Assembly: GCA_963699055.1 (NCBI GenBank)
Contig: CAVOTA010000002.1
Coordinates: 310,001-374,000, forward strand
From: Bog-756 sp963699055
Lineage (GTDB): Bacteria; Actinomycetota; Acidimicrobiia; Acidimicrobiales; RAAP-2
Reading direction: 5' to 3'
Length of the DNA stretch: 64,000 nt
The number at the start of each line of letters is the position of its first letter. Position 1 is the stretch's first letter. The position numbers and the translations under genes were made by a program. Under the pieces are notes generated by a model, which was not told the DNA's origin, ran no database searches, and worked only from the letters and a program-made list of their open reading frames with translations. Positions 45,504 through 53,501 of this stretch are shown piece after piece.

Positions 45504-46301
45504 TCAGCCATGACGGCGGCCGGTGCGCTGGCGGGTTCCGGTACGGGCCTGGCGGGCCCTCCAGGTCCTGCCGGACCGACTCGACAGCTCACCCTGGCGA
45601 CGCGCACGCCAGCGCGACGCCGACGTGGCTCCCGTGCGACCCGCCGAACGGGCGGCACTGCGGTTGGACAGGCGCGCCCCGGTGCGGCTCCGACGCTGCC
45701 GGCGGGCGGCGGTCGTCGGTGGGGCCTCGGCGAGCCGCCACACCTTGGCGAACCGTCCGGCCGCCGTCAGCGACGTCAGCACCAGCATCACCCACAGGAC
45801 CGGTACCAGGAACGCCGCCGACAGGAAGCCGATCCCGAGGAGGATCATCCGCTCGGCACGCTCCATGAGGCCACCCTTGGCCGAGATCCCGAGCGACTCC
45901 GCCTTGGCCCGCTGGTAGGAGACGAGCGATGTGACGGCCAGGACGGCGAACGGCAGCAGCACCAGGTGCCCGGGATGGGTGGACACCAGGTACCACGCGA
46001 TGCCACCGAGGATCAGGGCATCGGACACGCGGTCGGTGACCGAGTCGAAGAACGCCCCCCGGACCGACGAGGTGCCGGACGCCTTGGCCACGGGGCCGTC
46101 GAGGAGGTCGTGCATCCCCGTGAGGATCAGCAGGAGAATGGCCAGGTGGAGGTGGCCGGTGGCGACCGCCACCGCTGTTGCCGCCGCGGAGACGAGCCCG
46201 GTGGCGGTCAGCACGTCGGCCGAGATGCCGAACTGCTGCAGTTTTCGGCCGACAGGGCCGGTGCCCCGGTCCACCGTGTCGCGCCATCGCCCGTCGAACA
46301 T
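45504..46301 (-). CDS. pgsA: CDP-alcohol phosphatidyltransferase, phosphatidylinositol phosphate synthase type (PgsA)
   Basis: A 265-residue membrane enzyme joining CDP-diacylglycerol to inositol phosphate. The motif is D65-x2-D68-G-x2-A-K73-x8-G82-x3-D86-x3-D90. All four metal-binding Asp residues are present, but the usual Arg of the AR pair is Lys. About six hydrophobic helices follow. The last 70 residues are an Arg/Ser/Ala-rich cytoplasmic tail, longer than usual. AAGGAG lies 6 bases before ATG46301. It starts the lipid group pgsA-patA-(cyclase)-pimA. Confidence 0.87.
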   Translation of the reverse strand: MFDGRWRDTVDRGTGPVGRKLQQFGISADVLTATGLVSAAATAVAVATGHLHLAILLLILTGMHDLLDGPVAKASGTSSVRGAFFDSVTDRVSDALILGGIAWYLVSTHPGHLVLLPFAVLAVTSLVSYQRAKAESLGISAKGGLMERAERMILLGIGFLSAAFLVPVLWVMLVLTSLTAAGRFAKVWRLAEAPPTTAARRQRRSRTGARLSNRSAARSAGRTGATSASRWRARRQGELSSRSGRTWRARQARTGTRQRTGRRHG

Positions 46302-46332
46302 GCACGCTCCTTGGAAGGTCCCCCAGAGTCTA
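46302..46332 (-). promoter_or_regulatory. Possible pgsA promoter and leader
   Basis: An extended -10, TGGTAGACT (TAGACT at 46332-46327, minus strand), is followed by a short leader with AAGGAG before ATG46301. No good -35 is seen. The gap to the VOC gene is 105 bp. Confidence 0.35.
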
Positions 46333-46406
46333 CCACCTGCTAACTCCAGGCAGCGGTTGACCTCCCGCGGAAGAAGTCCCAGGTCAGAGGGGCCGTCCTC
46401 GGTCGC

Positions 46407-46859
46407 TCAGAGGGCCAGTGGGCGGATCGGGGACATGACCAGGTGCGGGTCCGACCGCCAGTCGACCCCGGGCACGTCGATGTAGAGCTCCACTTCGTTG
46501 CCGTCGGGGTCCAGGATGTACAGGCTGTGGGTCACGGTGTGGTCACTGGCGCCGATGACGGTGACGCCGGACTCCTGCAGCCGGGCCAGCATCTCGCGCA
46601 GCTCGTCGTCGGAGTCCCCCACCTTCAGGCCGAAGTGGTAGAGCCCGAGGCGTCGGCCGGCGGGCACGGCGGCAGCGTCGTCGCCGACCTCGATCAGCAG
46701 CAGTTCGTGGTGGGTCCGGCCCGAGGTGAAGGCGGCGGCCGGGATCCCGAGCGCGACCGGGAACGCCATCTCCCAGCCCAGTACGTCGCGGTAGAACGCC
46801 GCCGACCGCTCGAGGTCCCGCACGTAGAGCACCAGGTGCCCCAATTCCTTCACGCCCAT
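46407..46859 (-). CDS. VOC superfamily (glyoxalase/extradiol dioxygenase-like) protein
   Basis: A 150-residue protein made of two beta-alpha-beta-beta-beta modules. Candidate metal ligands are His8 (ELGHLVLYV), the HHELLLIEV pair, the His in LGLYHFGLKV and the Glu in DGNEVELYIDVPG. This is the pattern of catechol 2,3-dioxygenase-like and fosfomycin-resistance-like VOC enzymes. Substrate unknown. It is not part of the equivalent mycobacterial cluster, so it is an insertion between HIT and pgsA. A GAGGACGAG-type ribosome-binding region precedes ATG46859. Confidence 0.8.
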   Translation of the reverse strand: MGVKELGHLVLYVRDLERSAAFYRDVLGWEMAFPVALGIPAAAFTSGRTHHELLLIEVGDDAAAVPAGRRLGLYHFGLKVGDSDDELREMLARLQESGVTVIGASDHTVTHSLYILDPDGNEVELYIDVPGVDWRSDPHLVMSPIRPLAL

Positions 46860-46911
46860 CTCGTCCTCCTCGTCCTCCTCGTCGGCCGTGGCCGTCGGGC
46901 CGGCCCCCGTG

Positions 46912-47457
46912 TCACCCGGCGGTGGCTCCCGGCCAGGCCGCCGACAGCCGATCCCAGCTCGAGGCGAGCGACTCGGGCAGCACCCGGGTGTCGGCCACGG
47001 CCGTCATGAAATTGGTGTCGCCCTTCCATCGTGGCACCGCGTGGAGGTGCAGGTGGCGCGGGATCCCGGCGCCGGCCGCCTCCCCGAGGTTCGCCCCGAG
47101 GTTGCACCCCTCGGGCCGGTACGCCGCATCCAGCGTGGCCACACCCGTGCGGATCGCCCACCACAGCTCGTCCGCCTCTTCTTCGTCCAGCTCGCCCAGC
47201 GATCCGACGTGACGGAGCGGCACGGCCATCAGGTGCCCGCTGGCATAGGGATAGGCGTTGAGCACGACCAGCACCGCACGGCCGATCCACAGCACGCCGG
47301 TCTCCGCCGACGGTGGGCCGCTCGCCGCGATCCGGCAGAACACGCACCCGCCGGGCTCCCCGCCGTCCGGGTCGGTCCCCGCTCCGTGCTCGCCCGTGTC
47401 GCCGACACCGGTCACGTAGGCCGACCGCCAGCCGGCCCACAGCCGCTCCAGGCTCAC
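46912..47457 (-). CDS. HIT family nucleotide hydrolase/transferase
   Basis: A 181-residue histidine-triad protein. The active site HLHLHAVPRW has the H-x-H-x-H triad, CVFCRI and GHLMAVPLRHVG contain the Cys/His residues of the zinc-binding subgroup, and the N-terminal LERLWAGWRSAYV is shared with actinobacterial HIT/AP4A phosphorylase-like proteins next to thrS and pgsA. Probable substrates are AP4A or adenylylated nucleotides. Start GTG47457 places this N-terminus at residue 3. It lies 49 bp after thrS. Confidence 0.87.
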   Translation of the reverse strand: MSLERLWAGWRSAYVTGVGDTGEHGAGTDPDGGEPGGCVFCRIAASGPPSAETGVLWIGRAVLVVLNAYPYASGHLMAVPLRHVGSLGELDEEEADELWWAIRTGVATLDAAYRPEGCNLGANLGEAAGAGIPRHLHLHAVPRWKGDTNFMTAVADTRVLPESLASSWDRLSAAWPGATAG

Positions 47458-47506
47458 GACGCCGCCCCTCCGGCAGGGCCGGGACGCACCACCGTCCGGA
47501 GGCCGC

Positions 47507-49501
47507 TCACCCGCCGGTCCCCGGCTCGTCGGGCACGGAGCGGTCCTCGATCTCGGCGACGAGGGTGGCGGCGAACTCGCCGAGCGGGACCCCACGTTCG
47601 GGTCGCTCACCCCCCCGCCGGTTCACCCCGACGGTTCCGGCAGCCACGTCGTCGTCGCCCACGACCAGGATGTACGGCAGCTTCTCGAGCTTGGCCCTGC
47701 GGATGCGGGCCCCGAGGGGCTCGTCGGCCGGGTCGACCGAGACCCGCACGCCCCGGCCACGCAGCTCGGCGGCCACACCGTCGGCGTACTCCTGGTGGTC
47801 GTCCCGGACCCCGAGGACCCGGACCTGCTCGGGCGAGAGCCAGGCGGGCAGCGCGCCGGCATAGTGCTCGACCAGGATGGCGAAGAACCGTTCGATCGAA
47901 CCGAACAGGGCCCGGTGGAGCATGATCGGGCGATGGCGGGCGTTGTCCGCCCCGACGTACTCCAGTCCGAACCGCTCGGGGTGGTTGAAGTCGCACTGGA
48001 TGGTGCTGAGCTGCCACGTCCGGCCGATGGCGTCGCGGACGTCGATGTCGATCTTCGGGCCGTAGAAGGCGGCGTCGCCCTCCTTGGTCTCATAGGGGAG
48101 TCCGCTGGCGTCGAGCGCCTGGCGCAGCGCGTCGGTCGCCTTGTCCCAGATCTCGTCGCTGCCGACGTACTTGTCGGGGTCCTTGGTCGACAGGTTGGCC
48201 GTGAAGTCGGTGAAGCCGAAGGCGGTCAGCACGCTCATGACGAAGTCCAGCAGCGAGCCGATCTCCTCCTGCAGCTGCTCCTCGGTGCAGTAGATGTGGC
48301 TGTCGTCCTGAGTGAAGCCCCGGATGCGCATCAACCCGTGCAGCGTGCCCGCCCGCTCGTAGCGGTACACCGTGCCGAGTTCGAACAGGCGCAGCGGGAG
48401 CTCCCGGTAGCTGCGCTGGCGGCTGGCGTAGATCAGACAGTGCATCGGGCAGTTCATGGGCTTCGGGTAGTAGGTCCCGTTGTCCATCTCCATGGGTGGG
48501 TACATCCCGTCCCGGTAGAATCCCAGGTGACCCGAGGTCTCGAACAGGTTGGCGTTGGCCAGGTGCGGCGTGACCACGAACTCGTAGCCGCCCGCGGCGT
48601 GGCGCTCGCGGCTGTAGTCCTCCATCAGCTTGCGGACGATGCCGCCCTTCGGGTGCCACACCGCCAGGCCGCCACCGAGCTCGTGGGGGAAACTGAACAG
48701 GTCCAGCTCGACGCCAAGCTTGCGGTGGTCCCGCTTCTCCGCCTCGGCCAGCCGGTGCAGGTGCTCGGCCAGGGCCTCCTCGGACTCCCATGCCGTCCCG
48801 TAGATCCGCTGCAACTGCTGGCGCTTCTCGTCCCCGCGCCAGTACGCCCCGGCCACCCGCATCAGGGCGAAGTGACCCAGCGATCCGGTCGAGGGGACGT
48901 GGGGTCCGCGGCACAGGTCGGTGAAGGCCGGCGAGTTCCAGTAGGTCGACACCCCGTGCTCCCCCGGCCCCTCGGATGCGGCGTCGACCTCGTCCTGACC
49001 GGCACCGACGGCCTCGATGATCTCGCGCTTGAACGGCTGGTCGCCGAAGAGCTCCAGCCCCTCGGCGATCGTGTGCTCGTGGCGGACGAACGGCTGCTCC
49101 TCGGCCATGACGGCCCGCATCTCCGCCGCGATCCGCTCGAGGTCGTCGTCGGTGAAGTGGGCGCCGCCGGGCAGCTCGAAGTCGTAGTAGAAGCCGTCCT
49201 CGATGACGGGGCCGATGGCGAAGTGCGCGCCGGGCCACAGACGGAGCACGGCCTGGGCGAGGACGTGGGCGGTCGAGTGCCGGAGGACCTCGCGTCCGAG
49301 TGGCGTGGTGGCCGTGACCACCGTCACCTCGGCACCGTCGGGCAGCATCCGTGACAGGTCGACGGGAACCCCGTCGAAGGTGGCGGCAACGGCGGCCTTG
49401 GCCAGCCGCGGACCGATCGACTCGGCGAATTGGAGGGCCGTGGTGCCGGGCTCGAACTCCTTGGTGCTGCCATCGGGGAGTCGGACGGTGACGCCTGCCA
49501 T
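47507..49501 (-). CDS. thrS: Threonyl-tRNA synthetase ThrS
   Basis: A 664-residue class II synthetase. It has an N-terminal TGS domain (1-60), an editing domain with HSTAHVLAQAV and a catalytic core. The zinc/threonine ligands are visible: Cys in KPMNCPMH, His in TQDDSHIYC and His in PIMLHRALFGSIERF. The anticodon domain contains RVLGVRDDHQEYAD. AAAGG is located 8 bases before ATG49501. Length is normal. A 123-bp space separates it from mshC, with no T-box-like element recognised. Confidence 0.95.
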   Translation of the reverse strand: MAGVTVRLPDGSTKEFEPGTTALQFAESIGPRLAKAAVAATFDGVPVDLSRMLPDGAEVTVVTATTPLGREVLRHSTAHVLAQAVLRLWPGAHFAIGPVIEDGFYYDFELPGGAHFTDDDLERIAAEMRAVMAEEQPFVRHEHTIAEGLELFGDQPFKREIIEAVGAGQDEVDAASEGPGEHGVSTYWNSPAFTDLCRGPHVPSTGSLGHFALMRVAGAYWRGDEKRQQLQRIYGTAWESEEALAEHLHRLAEAEKRDHRKLGVELDLFSFPHELGGGLAVWHPKGGIVRKLMEDYSRERHAAGGYEFVVTPHLANANLFETSGHLGFYRDGMYPPMEMDNGTYYPKPMNCPMHCLIYASRQRSYRELPLRLFELGTVYRYERAGTLHGLMRIRGFTQDDSHIYCTEEQLQEEIGSLLDFVMSVLTAFGFTDFTANLSTKDPDKYVGSDEIWDKATDALRQALDASGLPYETKEGDAAFYGPKIDIDVRDAIGRTWQLSTIQCDFNHPERFGLEYVGADNARHRPIMLHRALFGSIERFFAILVEHYAGALPAWLSPEQVRVLGVRDDHQEYADGVAAELRGRGVRVSVDPADEPLGARIRRAKLEKLPYILVVGDDDVAAGTVGVNRRGGERPERGVPLGEFAATLVAEIEDRSVPDEPGTGG

Positions 49502-49624
49502 GGGTGGTGCCTTTCGTTGAAGCAGTCGGTGGACGCGGTCGGGGTGGGCCCCGTATCGGGACGGACGGCCGGTGTGCGGGGCACGTCCCCGGCGGGCGCT
49601 CCGGGGTCCGTCGGGCCCGTCCCG

Positions 49625-50797
49625 CTACAGGGTAACGCCCAGCAGTGCGGCCCCCTGGACCACCGGGCGGCCCAGAGTCGCCTCGTCGTCCAGGGCGGCC
49701 AGCGCCGTGGGTGTGTCGAGATCGTCGTCGAGCGCGGCACGCACCCGCCACAGCCCGTCCTCGTCCGAGCCGAGGTTGCCTCGGTCGTCGACCTCGTCGT
49801 CGGCGCGGGCACCGTCGGCGGGGTCACCGGCGGCGCGCCACGCCGCCAGGCGGGCCTCGGCGTCGACCAGGTCCTGGGCGGACCACTCCCAGTCGGGCCG
49901 GTAGTGGTGGGACAGCAGGGCCAGTCGGACGACGGCCGGCTCCCACTCCCGGAGCAGGTCGCCGACGAAGACCAGGTTGCCCAGCGACTTCGACATCTTC
50001 GTCCCGTCCAGGCCGACCAGGCCGACGTGGAGCCAGTGCCGGACGAACGGGGCGCCGGTGGCCGCCTCCGACTGGGCCGTCTCGCACTCGTGGTGCGGGA
50101 AAACCAGGTCGCGGCCGCCGCCGTGGACGTCGACGGTCTCGCCGAGTTCGCGGAGCACCAGCGCCGAGCACTCGATGTGCCATCCGGGCCGGCCGGGACC
50201 CCATCGTGACTCCCACGACGGTTCGTCGGGAAGGGACGGCTGCCACAGCACGAAGTCCAGCGGGTTGCGCTTGTTCGGGTCGTCGGGATTGCCGCCGTGC
50301 TCGGCAGCCATGGCCAGCATCGTCGCCTGGTCGAAGTGACTGACGTCGCCGAAGCGCGGGAACGTCGTGACGTCGAAGTAGACGGCACCACCGGACTGGT
50401 AGGCGTTGCCCGAGTCGAGGACGGCGCCGATCAGGGTGAGGATGTCGGCGATGGCCGAGGTGGCCCGGGGCTCCGACCACGCCGGGATGAGTCCCAGGGC
50501 GTCCATGTCCCGGTCGAACCGGGCGATCTCCTCCGCCGCCAGGTCCAGGTAGTGGACGCCGAGCTCCCGCGCCTTGCGCAGGATGTCGTCGTCCACGTCG
50601 GTGACGTTGCGTACGCAACGTGTCTCGTGCCCGAGGTCGCGCAGTCGCCGTTGGAGGATGTCGAAGGTCAGGTACACCTGGGCGTGGCCGAGGTGGGCCG
50701 AGTCGTACGGCGTGATGCCGCACGAGTACAACGTCACCGTCTCGCGCGGCTCGAAGGGGACGATCTCACGGCGCGCCGTGTCGTAGAGGTGGATCAC
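49625..50797 (-). CDS. mshC: Mycothiol ligase MshC (cysteine:GlcN-inositol ligase)
   Basis: A 390-residue paralogue of cysteinyl-tRNA synthetase. It activates cysteine with ATP and joins it to GlcN-Ins in mycothiol synthesis. The nucleotide motifs are PYDSAHLGHA (HIGH type) and KMSKS. Zinc/cysteine ligands lie in YSCGITPYD, WHIECSAL and FPHHECE. CGITPYD, HLGHA and LLSHHYRPDWEW are features of MshC rather than CysS, and the anticodon-binding end of CysS (about 70 residues) is missing. GTG50797 starts 19 bp after npdG. A true CysS should exist elsewhere, which is not checkable here. Confidence 0.85.
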   Translation of the reverse strand: MIHLYDTARREIVPFEPRETVTLYSCGITPYDSAHLGHAQVYLTFDILQRRLRDLGHETRCVRNVTDVDDDILRKARELGVHYLDLAAEEIARFDRDMDALGLIPAWSEPRATSAIADILTLIGAVLDSGNAYQSGGAVYFDVTTFPRFGDVSHFDQATMLAMAAEHGGNPDDPNKRNPLDFVLWQPSLPDEPSWESRWGPGRPGWHIECSALVLRELGETVDVHGGGRDLVFPHHECETAQSEAATGAPFVRHWLHVGLVGLDGTKMSKSLGNLVFVGDLLREWEPAVVRLALLSHHYRPDWEWSAQDLVDAEARLAAWRAAGDPADGARADDEVDDRGNLGSDEDGLWRVRAALDDDLDTPTALAALDDEATLGRPVVQGAALLGVTL

Positions 50798-50816
50798 GCG
50801 TCGACGGTCCGGCCGC

Positions 50817-51476
50817 TCACGCCTCGGGAAATCCCGCGAGCTGCACTGCGGCGTGGACCTTGTGCCGGATGTTGACCGTGATGAGCACGGCGGTGAAGGC
50901 CTCGATGGCGGCGGCCTGTGACATGCTCCCGGCGTCGATGGCGCGGAGGCCCGCGATCCGGTCGACCAGGGCGACCGTGGCCTCGGTGGCCTCGGGATGG
51001 TCCGAGCACACCAGCACGTCGGCGGCCATGGGCACGTCGAGCTTCTCCATCTCCGATGCCGGGAGGTGGTGGAAGGACGCCGAGACCAGCGACTTCGGCA
51101 GCACCGCCTGCAGCGTGGCGGCCACGGAGCCCCGGGGCGGCATCAGGGCCAGGAACTCGCGACCATCCTTGACCAGGGCGTTCGCCATGGAGACGACCAC
51201 CTTTCCGGCCAGTACCCCGGCGAGGGGCCTGACGGTGGCCACCGCCCCCTCCCACGGGGTGGCCACGACCACCAGGTCGGCTCCGGCACAGTCCTCGTTG
51301 GAGACGCCGGTGACGGCCAGTGGGCGGTCGGGCCATGCACCCCTCAGGTCGGCCGCCACCCCTGCGGCGCGCTCGGCGTCGCGCGAACCGATCACGATGT
51401 CGTCGCCGGCGGCGGCCAGCCGCACGGCCAGCCCACGTCCTGCCGGCCCTGTTCCTCCGAGGATTCCGATGTGCAT
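50817..51476 (-). CDS. npdG: NADPH-dependent F420 reductase-type protein NpdG
   Basis: A 219-residue Rossmann protein. GILGGTGPAGRGLAVRLA binds the dinucleotide, GSRDAERA provides NADP specificity, and VSMANALVKDG and SASFHHLPA are typical of F420H2:NADP+ oxidoreductases. It would transfer hydride between F420 and NADP. It suggests that the organism makes F420, although no cofactor genes are in this window. ATG51476 is preceded at 6 bases by TAGGGT, opposite to the fabI promoter. Confidence 0.85.
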   Translation of the reverse strand: MHIGILGGTGPAGRGLAVRLAAAGDDIVIGSRDAERAAGVAADLRGAWPDRPLAVTGVSNEDCAGADLVVVATPWEGAVATVRPLAGVLAGKVVVSMANALVKDGREFLALMPPRGSVAATLQAVLPKSLVSASFHHLPASEMEKLDVPMAADVLVCSDHPEATEATVALVDRIAGLRAIDAGSMSQAAAIEAFTAVLITVNIRHKVHAAVQLAGFPEA

Positions 51477-51488
51477 GGCCCCACCCTA
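51477..51488 (-). promoter_or_regulatory. Near-leaderless promoter of npdG
   Basis: TAGGGT (51488-51483, minus strand) ends 6 bases before ATG51476. Confidence 0.4.
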
Positions 51489-51586
51489 GGCATACGGCCC
51501 CCGTGGTCCGGCACATCCGGGGCCGTCACGCACCGCCCGCGAGCCCACCGGCAACACGGGTCGACGTGCGGGACCGGCACCCGCTG

Positions 51587-51600
51587 TACCCTGGCGGCGC
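51587..51600 (+). promoter_or_regulatory. Near-leaderless promoter of fabI
   Basis: TACCCT (51587-51592) is followed by 8 bases and ATG51601, without a Shine-Dalgarno sequence. The -35 is not evident. Confidence 0.4.
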
Positions 51601-52389
51601 ATGGGACTCCTCGACGGCAAGCGCATCCTCGTGACCGGCGTGCTGACCGACGCTTCGCTGGCCTTCGCCGTGGCCCGCACCGCCCAGCACGAGGGCGCCG
51701 ACGTCGTGCTGAGCGGCGCGGGACGGGGGCTGTCGTTGACCCGGCGCACCGCCCGCAAGCTCCCGGCCGACGCCGAGGTGCTGGAGATCGACGTCACCCA
51801 GCCCGACCAGCTGACCACGGCGGCGGCGGCACTGGGCGCCCGGTGGGACCGGTTGGACGGGCTGGTCCACGCCATCGGGTACGCGCCGCCGGAGTGCCTG
51901 GGCGGCGACATCTTCCAGGCCGACTGGGACCAGGTGCAGGTCGCCCTCCACGTGTCGGCCTACTCGCTCAAGGCGCTCGTCGAGGCGTTCCGACCCCTTC
52001 TGGTGGCCGCCGGCTCCGAGGGCCGGCCGGGTGCTTCCGTCGTCGGACTCGACTTCGACGCCACGGTGGCCTGGCCCGCCTACGACTGGATGGGTGTGTC
52101 CAAGGCCGCGCTCGAGTCCCTCGCCCGCTACCTCGCCCGGGACCTGGGGGCCGACCGGGTACGGGTGAACCTGGTGGCGGCCGGTCCGGTCAAGACCATG
52201 GCGGCCAAGTCGATCCCCGGGTTCACCGCCTTCGAGGACACCTGGGCCGAACGCGCCCCCCTCGGGTGGGACGTGCTGGACACCGACGTGGTGGCCCGCG
52301 CCTGCCTCGCCCTGCTCTCGGACCTGCTGCCCATGACGACCGGTGAGATCCTCCACGTCGACGGCGGCGTCCACGCCATGGGCGCCTGA
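51601..52389 (+). CDS. fabI: Enoyl-ACP reductase, InhA/FabI type
   Basis: A 262-residue divergent SDR that performs the last reduction of the fatty-acid elongation cycle with NADH. It follows InhA rather than E. coli FabI: ILVTGVLTDASLAFAVARTA at the nucleotide site, DVTQP, and the catalytic pair Tyr161 and Lys168 in YDWMGVSKAALES. The C-terminal APLGWD and GEILHVDGGVHAMGA are normal. It is probably transcribed alone or with the two small genes that follow at 45-57 bp spacing. ATG51601 is well supported by the promoter fit. Confidence 0.93.
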   Translation: MGLLDGKRILVTGVLTDASLAFAVARTAQHEGADVVLSGAGRGLSLTRRTARKLPADAEVLEIDVTQPDQLTTAAAALGARWDRLDGLVHAIGYAPPECLGGDIFQADWDQVQVALHVSAYSLKALVEAFRPLLVAAGSEGRPGASVVGLDFDATVAWPAYDWMGVSKAALESLARYLARDLGADRVRVNLVAAGPVKTMAAKSIPGFTAFEDTWAERAPLGWDVLDTDVVARACLALLSDLLPMTTGEILHVDGGVHAMGA

Positions 52390-52433
52390 ACCCCACACCG
52401 CCGACGTCCACAGACCCCACCACAGGAGGCACC

Positions 52434-52811
52434 GTGCCTACACCCGACGAGCTCCGCCAGGCGATCACCACCTACGTCGCCACCATCAACGGGAGGGACC
52501 CGGAGGCCATCGCGTCGCTCTTCACCGAGGACGCCGTGCAGGCCGACCCGGCCTCCGCCCCGCCGAACGTGGGGCACGAGGCGATCCGATCATTCTTCGC
52601 CGACGGGATCGCCGCCAGCGAGTCCTGGGAGTTCGCCGCCGAGGCGGTGCACACCTGCGCCTCCACCGTCGCCATCGACTTCGCCATCGCCGTACGACTG
52701 GGCACGGGCGAGATGCGGATCCGGGGCGTCGAGGTGTTCGAGTCGGCCGAGGACGGCCGGTTCGCGTCGGCCCACGCCTACTGGGACGAGGCCGACGTCT
52801 CCTTCGCCTGA
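52434..52811 (+). CDS. Ketosteroid isomerase-like NTF2 protein
   Basis: A 125-residue cone-fold protein, strikingly close to delta5-3-ketosteroid isomerase. Tyr14 (TTYVATIN) and Asp38 (AVQADPAS) stand at the same numbers as the oxyanion Tyr14 and catalytic base Asp38 of the Comamonas enzyme. The third polar residue (Asp99) is replaced by Glu100 in GVEVFES. It may isomerise a delta5-3-ketosteroid or a related enone. The start is GTG52434 behind a strong AGGAGG. It precedes a second NTF2-like gene. Confidence 0.82.
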   Translation: MPTPDELRQAITTYVATINGRDPEAIASLFTEDAVQADPASAPPNVGHEAIRSFFADGIAASESWEFAAEAVHTCASTVAIDFAIAVRLGTGEMRIRGVEVFESAEDGRFASAHAYWDEADVSFA

Positions 52812-52868
52812 CTGGACCCACGACCGACGCCCCCCCCGGGTGGGGCCCAGACGCACGAGGAGCGAGCC

Positions 52869-53318
52869 GTGAGCGACGCCGCCGTCCACATCCAGAACCT
52901 GGTCCACCGCTATGCCGAGCTCATCGACCTCGGCGACTTCGACGGGATGGGCGAGCTGTTGGCGGAGGCGGAGGTCGGATCGGCCGACAGCCCCGACCAC
53001 CTCACCGGCAGCGACGCCGTGGTGGCGATGTTCACCTCGACGACGCGGCGGTACCCGGACGGGACCCCGCGTACCAAGCACGTCACCACCAACCTGATCG
53101 TCGAGGTGGACGACGACGCCGGGACCGCCACCTGCCGCTCGTACTTCACCGTGTTCCAGCAGGTCCCGGACCTCCCCCTGCAGCCGGTGATCGCCGGTCG
53201 CTACCACGACCGGTTCGTGTGCGAGGACGGCGTGTGGCGCTTCGCCGAGCGTCGGTTCCTCATCGACCTCGTCGGCGACCTCAGCCGTCACCTCCTGACC
53301 GCACTGCCCGACGCCTGA
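52869..53318 (+). CDS. SnoaL-like (NTF2 fold) protein
   Basis: A 149-residue SnoaL_4-type protein. It has Tyr15 and an acidic pair at the start (LVHRYAELIDLGDFD), His in RTKHVTTNLIVEV, and RYHDRFVCEDGVWRFAERRF. Members with this Tyr/His/Asp layout include dehydratases such as scytalone dehydratase and bile-acid 7-alpha-dehydratase BaiE, and ring-hydroxylating dioxygenase small subunits. I cannot tell which. GTG52869 is behind GAGGAG. It lies 57 bp after the isomerase-like gene. Confidence 0.75.
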   Translation: MSDAAVHIQNLVHRYAELIDLGDFDGMGELLAEAEVGSADSPDHLTGSDAVVAMFTSTTRRYPDGTPRTKHVTTNLIVEVDDDAGTATCRSYFTVFQQVPDLPLQPVIAGRYHDRFVCEDGVWRFAERRFLIDLVGDLSRHLLTALPDA

Positions 53319-53323
53319 CCACG

Positions 53324-53400
53324 GCGGTCCCCGGTCCCCGGTCCCCGGCACCCGGCACCCGGCACCCGGTCCCCGGCGCCCGGCACCCGACCCCCGGTCC
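53324..53400. repeat. Eleven degenerate 7-bp repeats upstream of the SDR gene
   Basis: Consecutive heptamers of the form CCGGNNC (CCGGTCC, CCGGCAC, CCGGCGC, one CCGACCC) start just after the SnoaL gene and end 16 bp before the -35 box of the SDR promoter. Confidence 0.9.
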
Positions 53401-53416
53401 TGCCCCGTCCGCCTCC

Positions 53417-53446
53417 TTGACCCGGGTGGCCGCCCGCTCGTAGGTT
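53417..53446 (+). promoter_or_regulatory. Sigma70-type promoter of the SDR/flavin-enzyme operon
   Basis: TTGACC (53417-53422) and TAGGTT (53441-53446) are 18 bp apart. Transcription would start near 53453, giving a leader of about 50 nt with GGGAGAG before ATG53502. The -10 context GTAGGTTCG is shared with the tetR promoter. Confidence 0.6.
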
Positions 53447-53501
53447 CGGTCGACCGGAGGCCGGCGACCACGCCGGCGACGGGCTGCCGAGGGAGAGACC
53501 G

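Noticed and set aside
49502..49624. T-box or tRNA-like leader before thrS
   Set aside because: The 123-bp segment lies downstream of mshC but shows no T-box core sequence, specifier loop or cloverleaf.
49625..50797. Cysteinyl-tRNA synthetase
   Set aside because: The protein lacks the C-terminal anticodon-binding region and has the PYDSAHLGHA and HHYRPDWEW signatures of MshC. CysS remains a lesser possibility.
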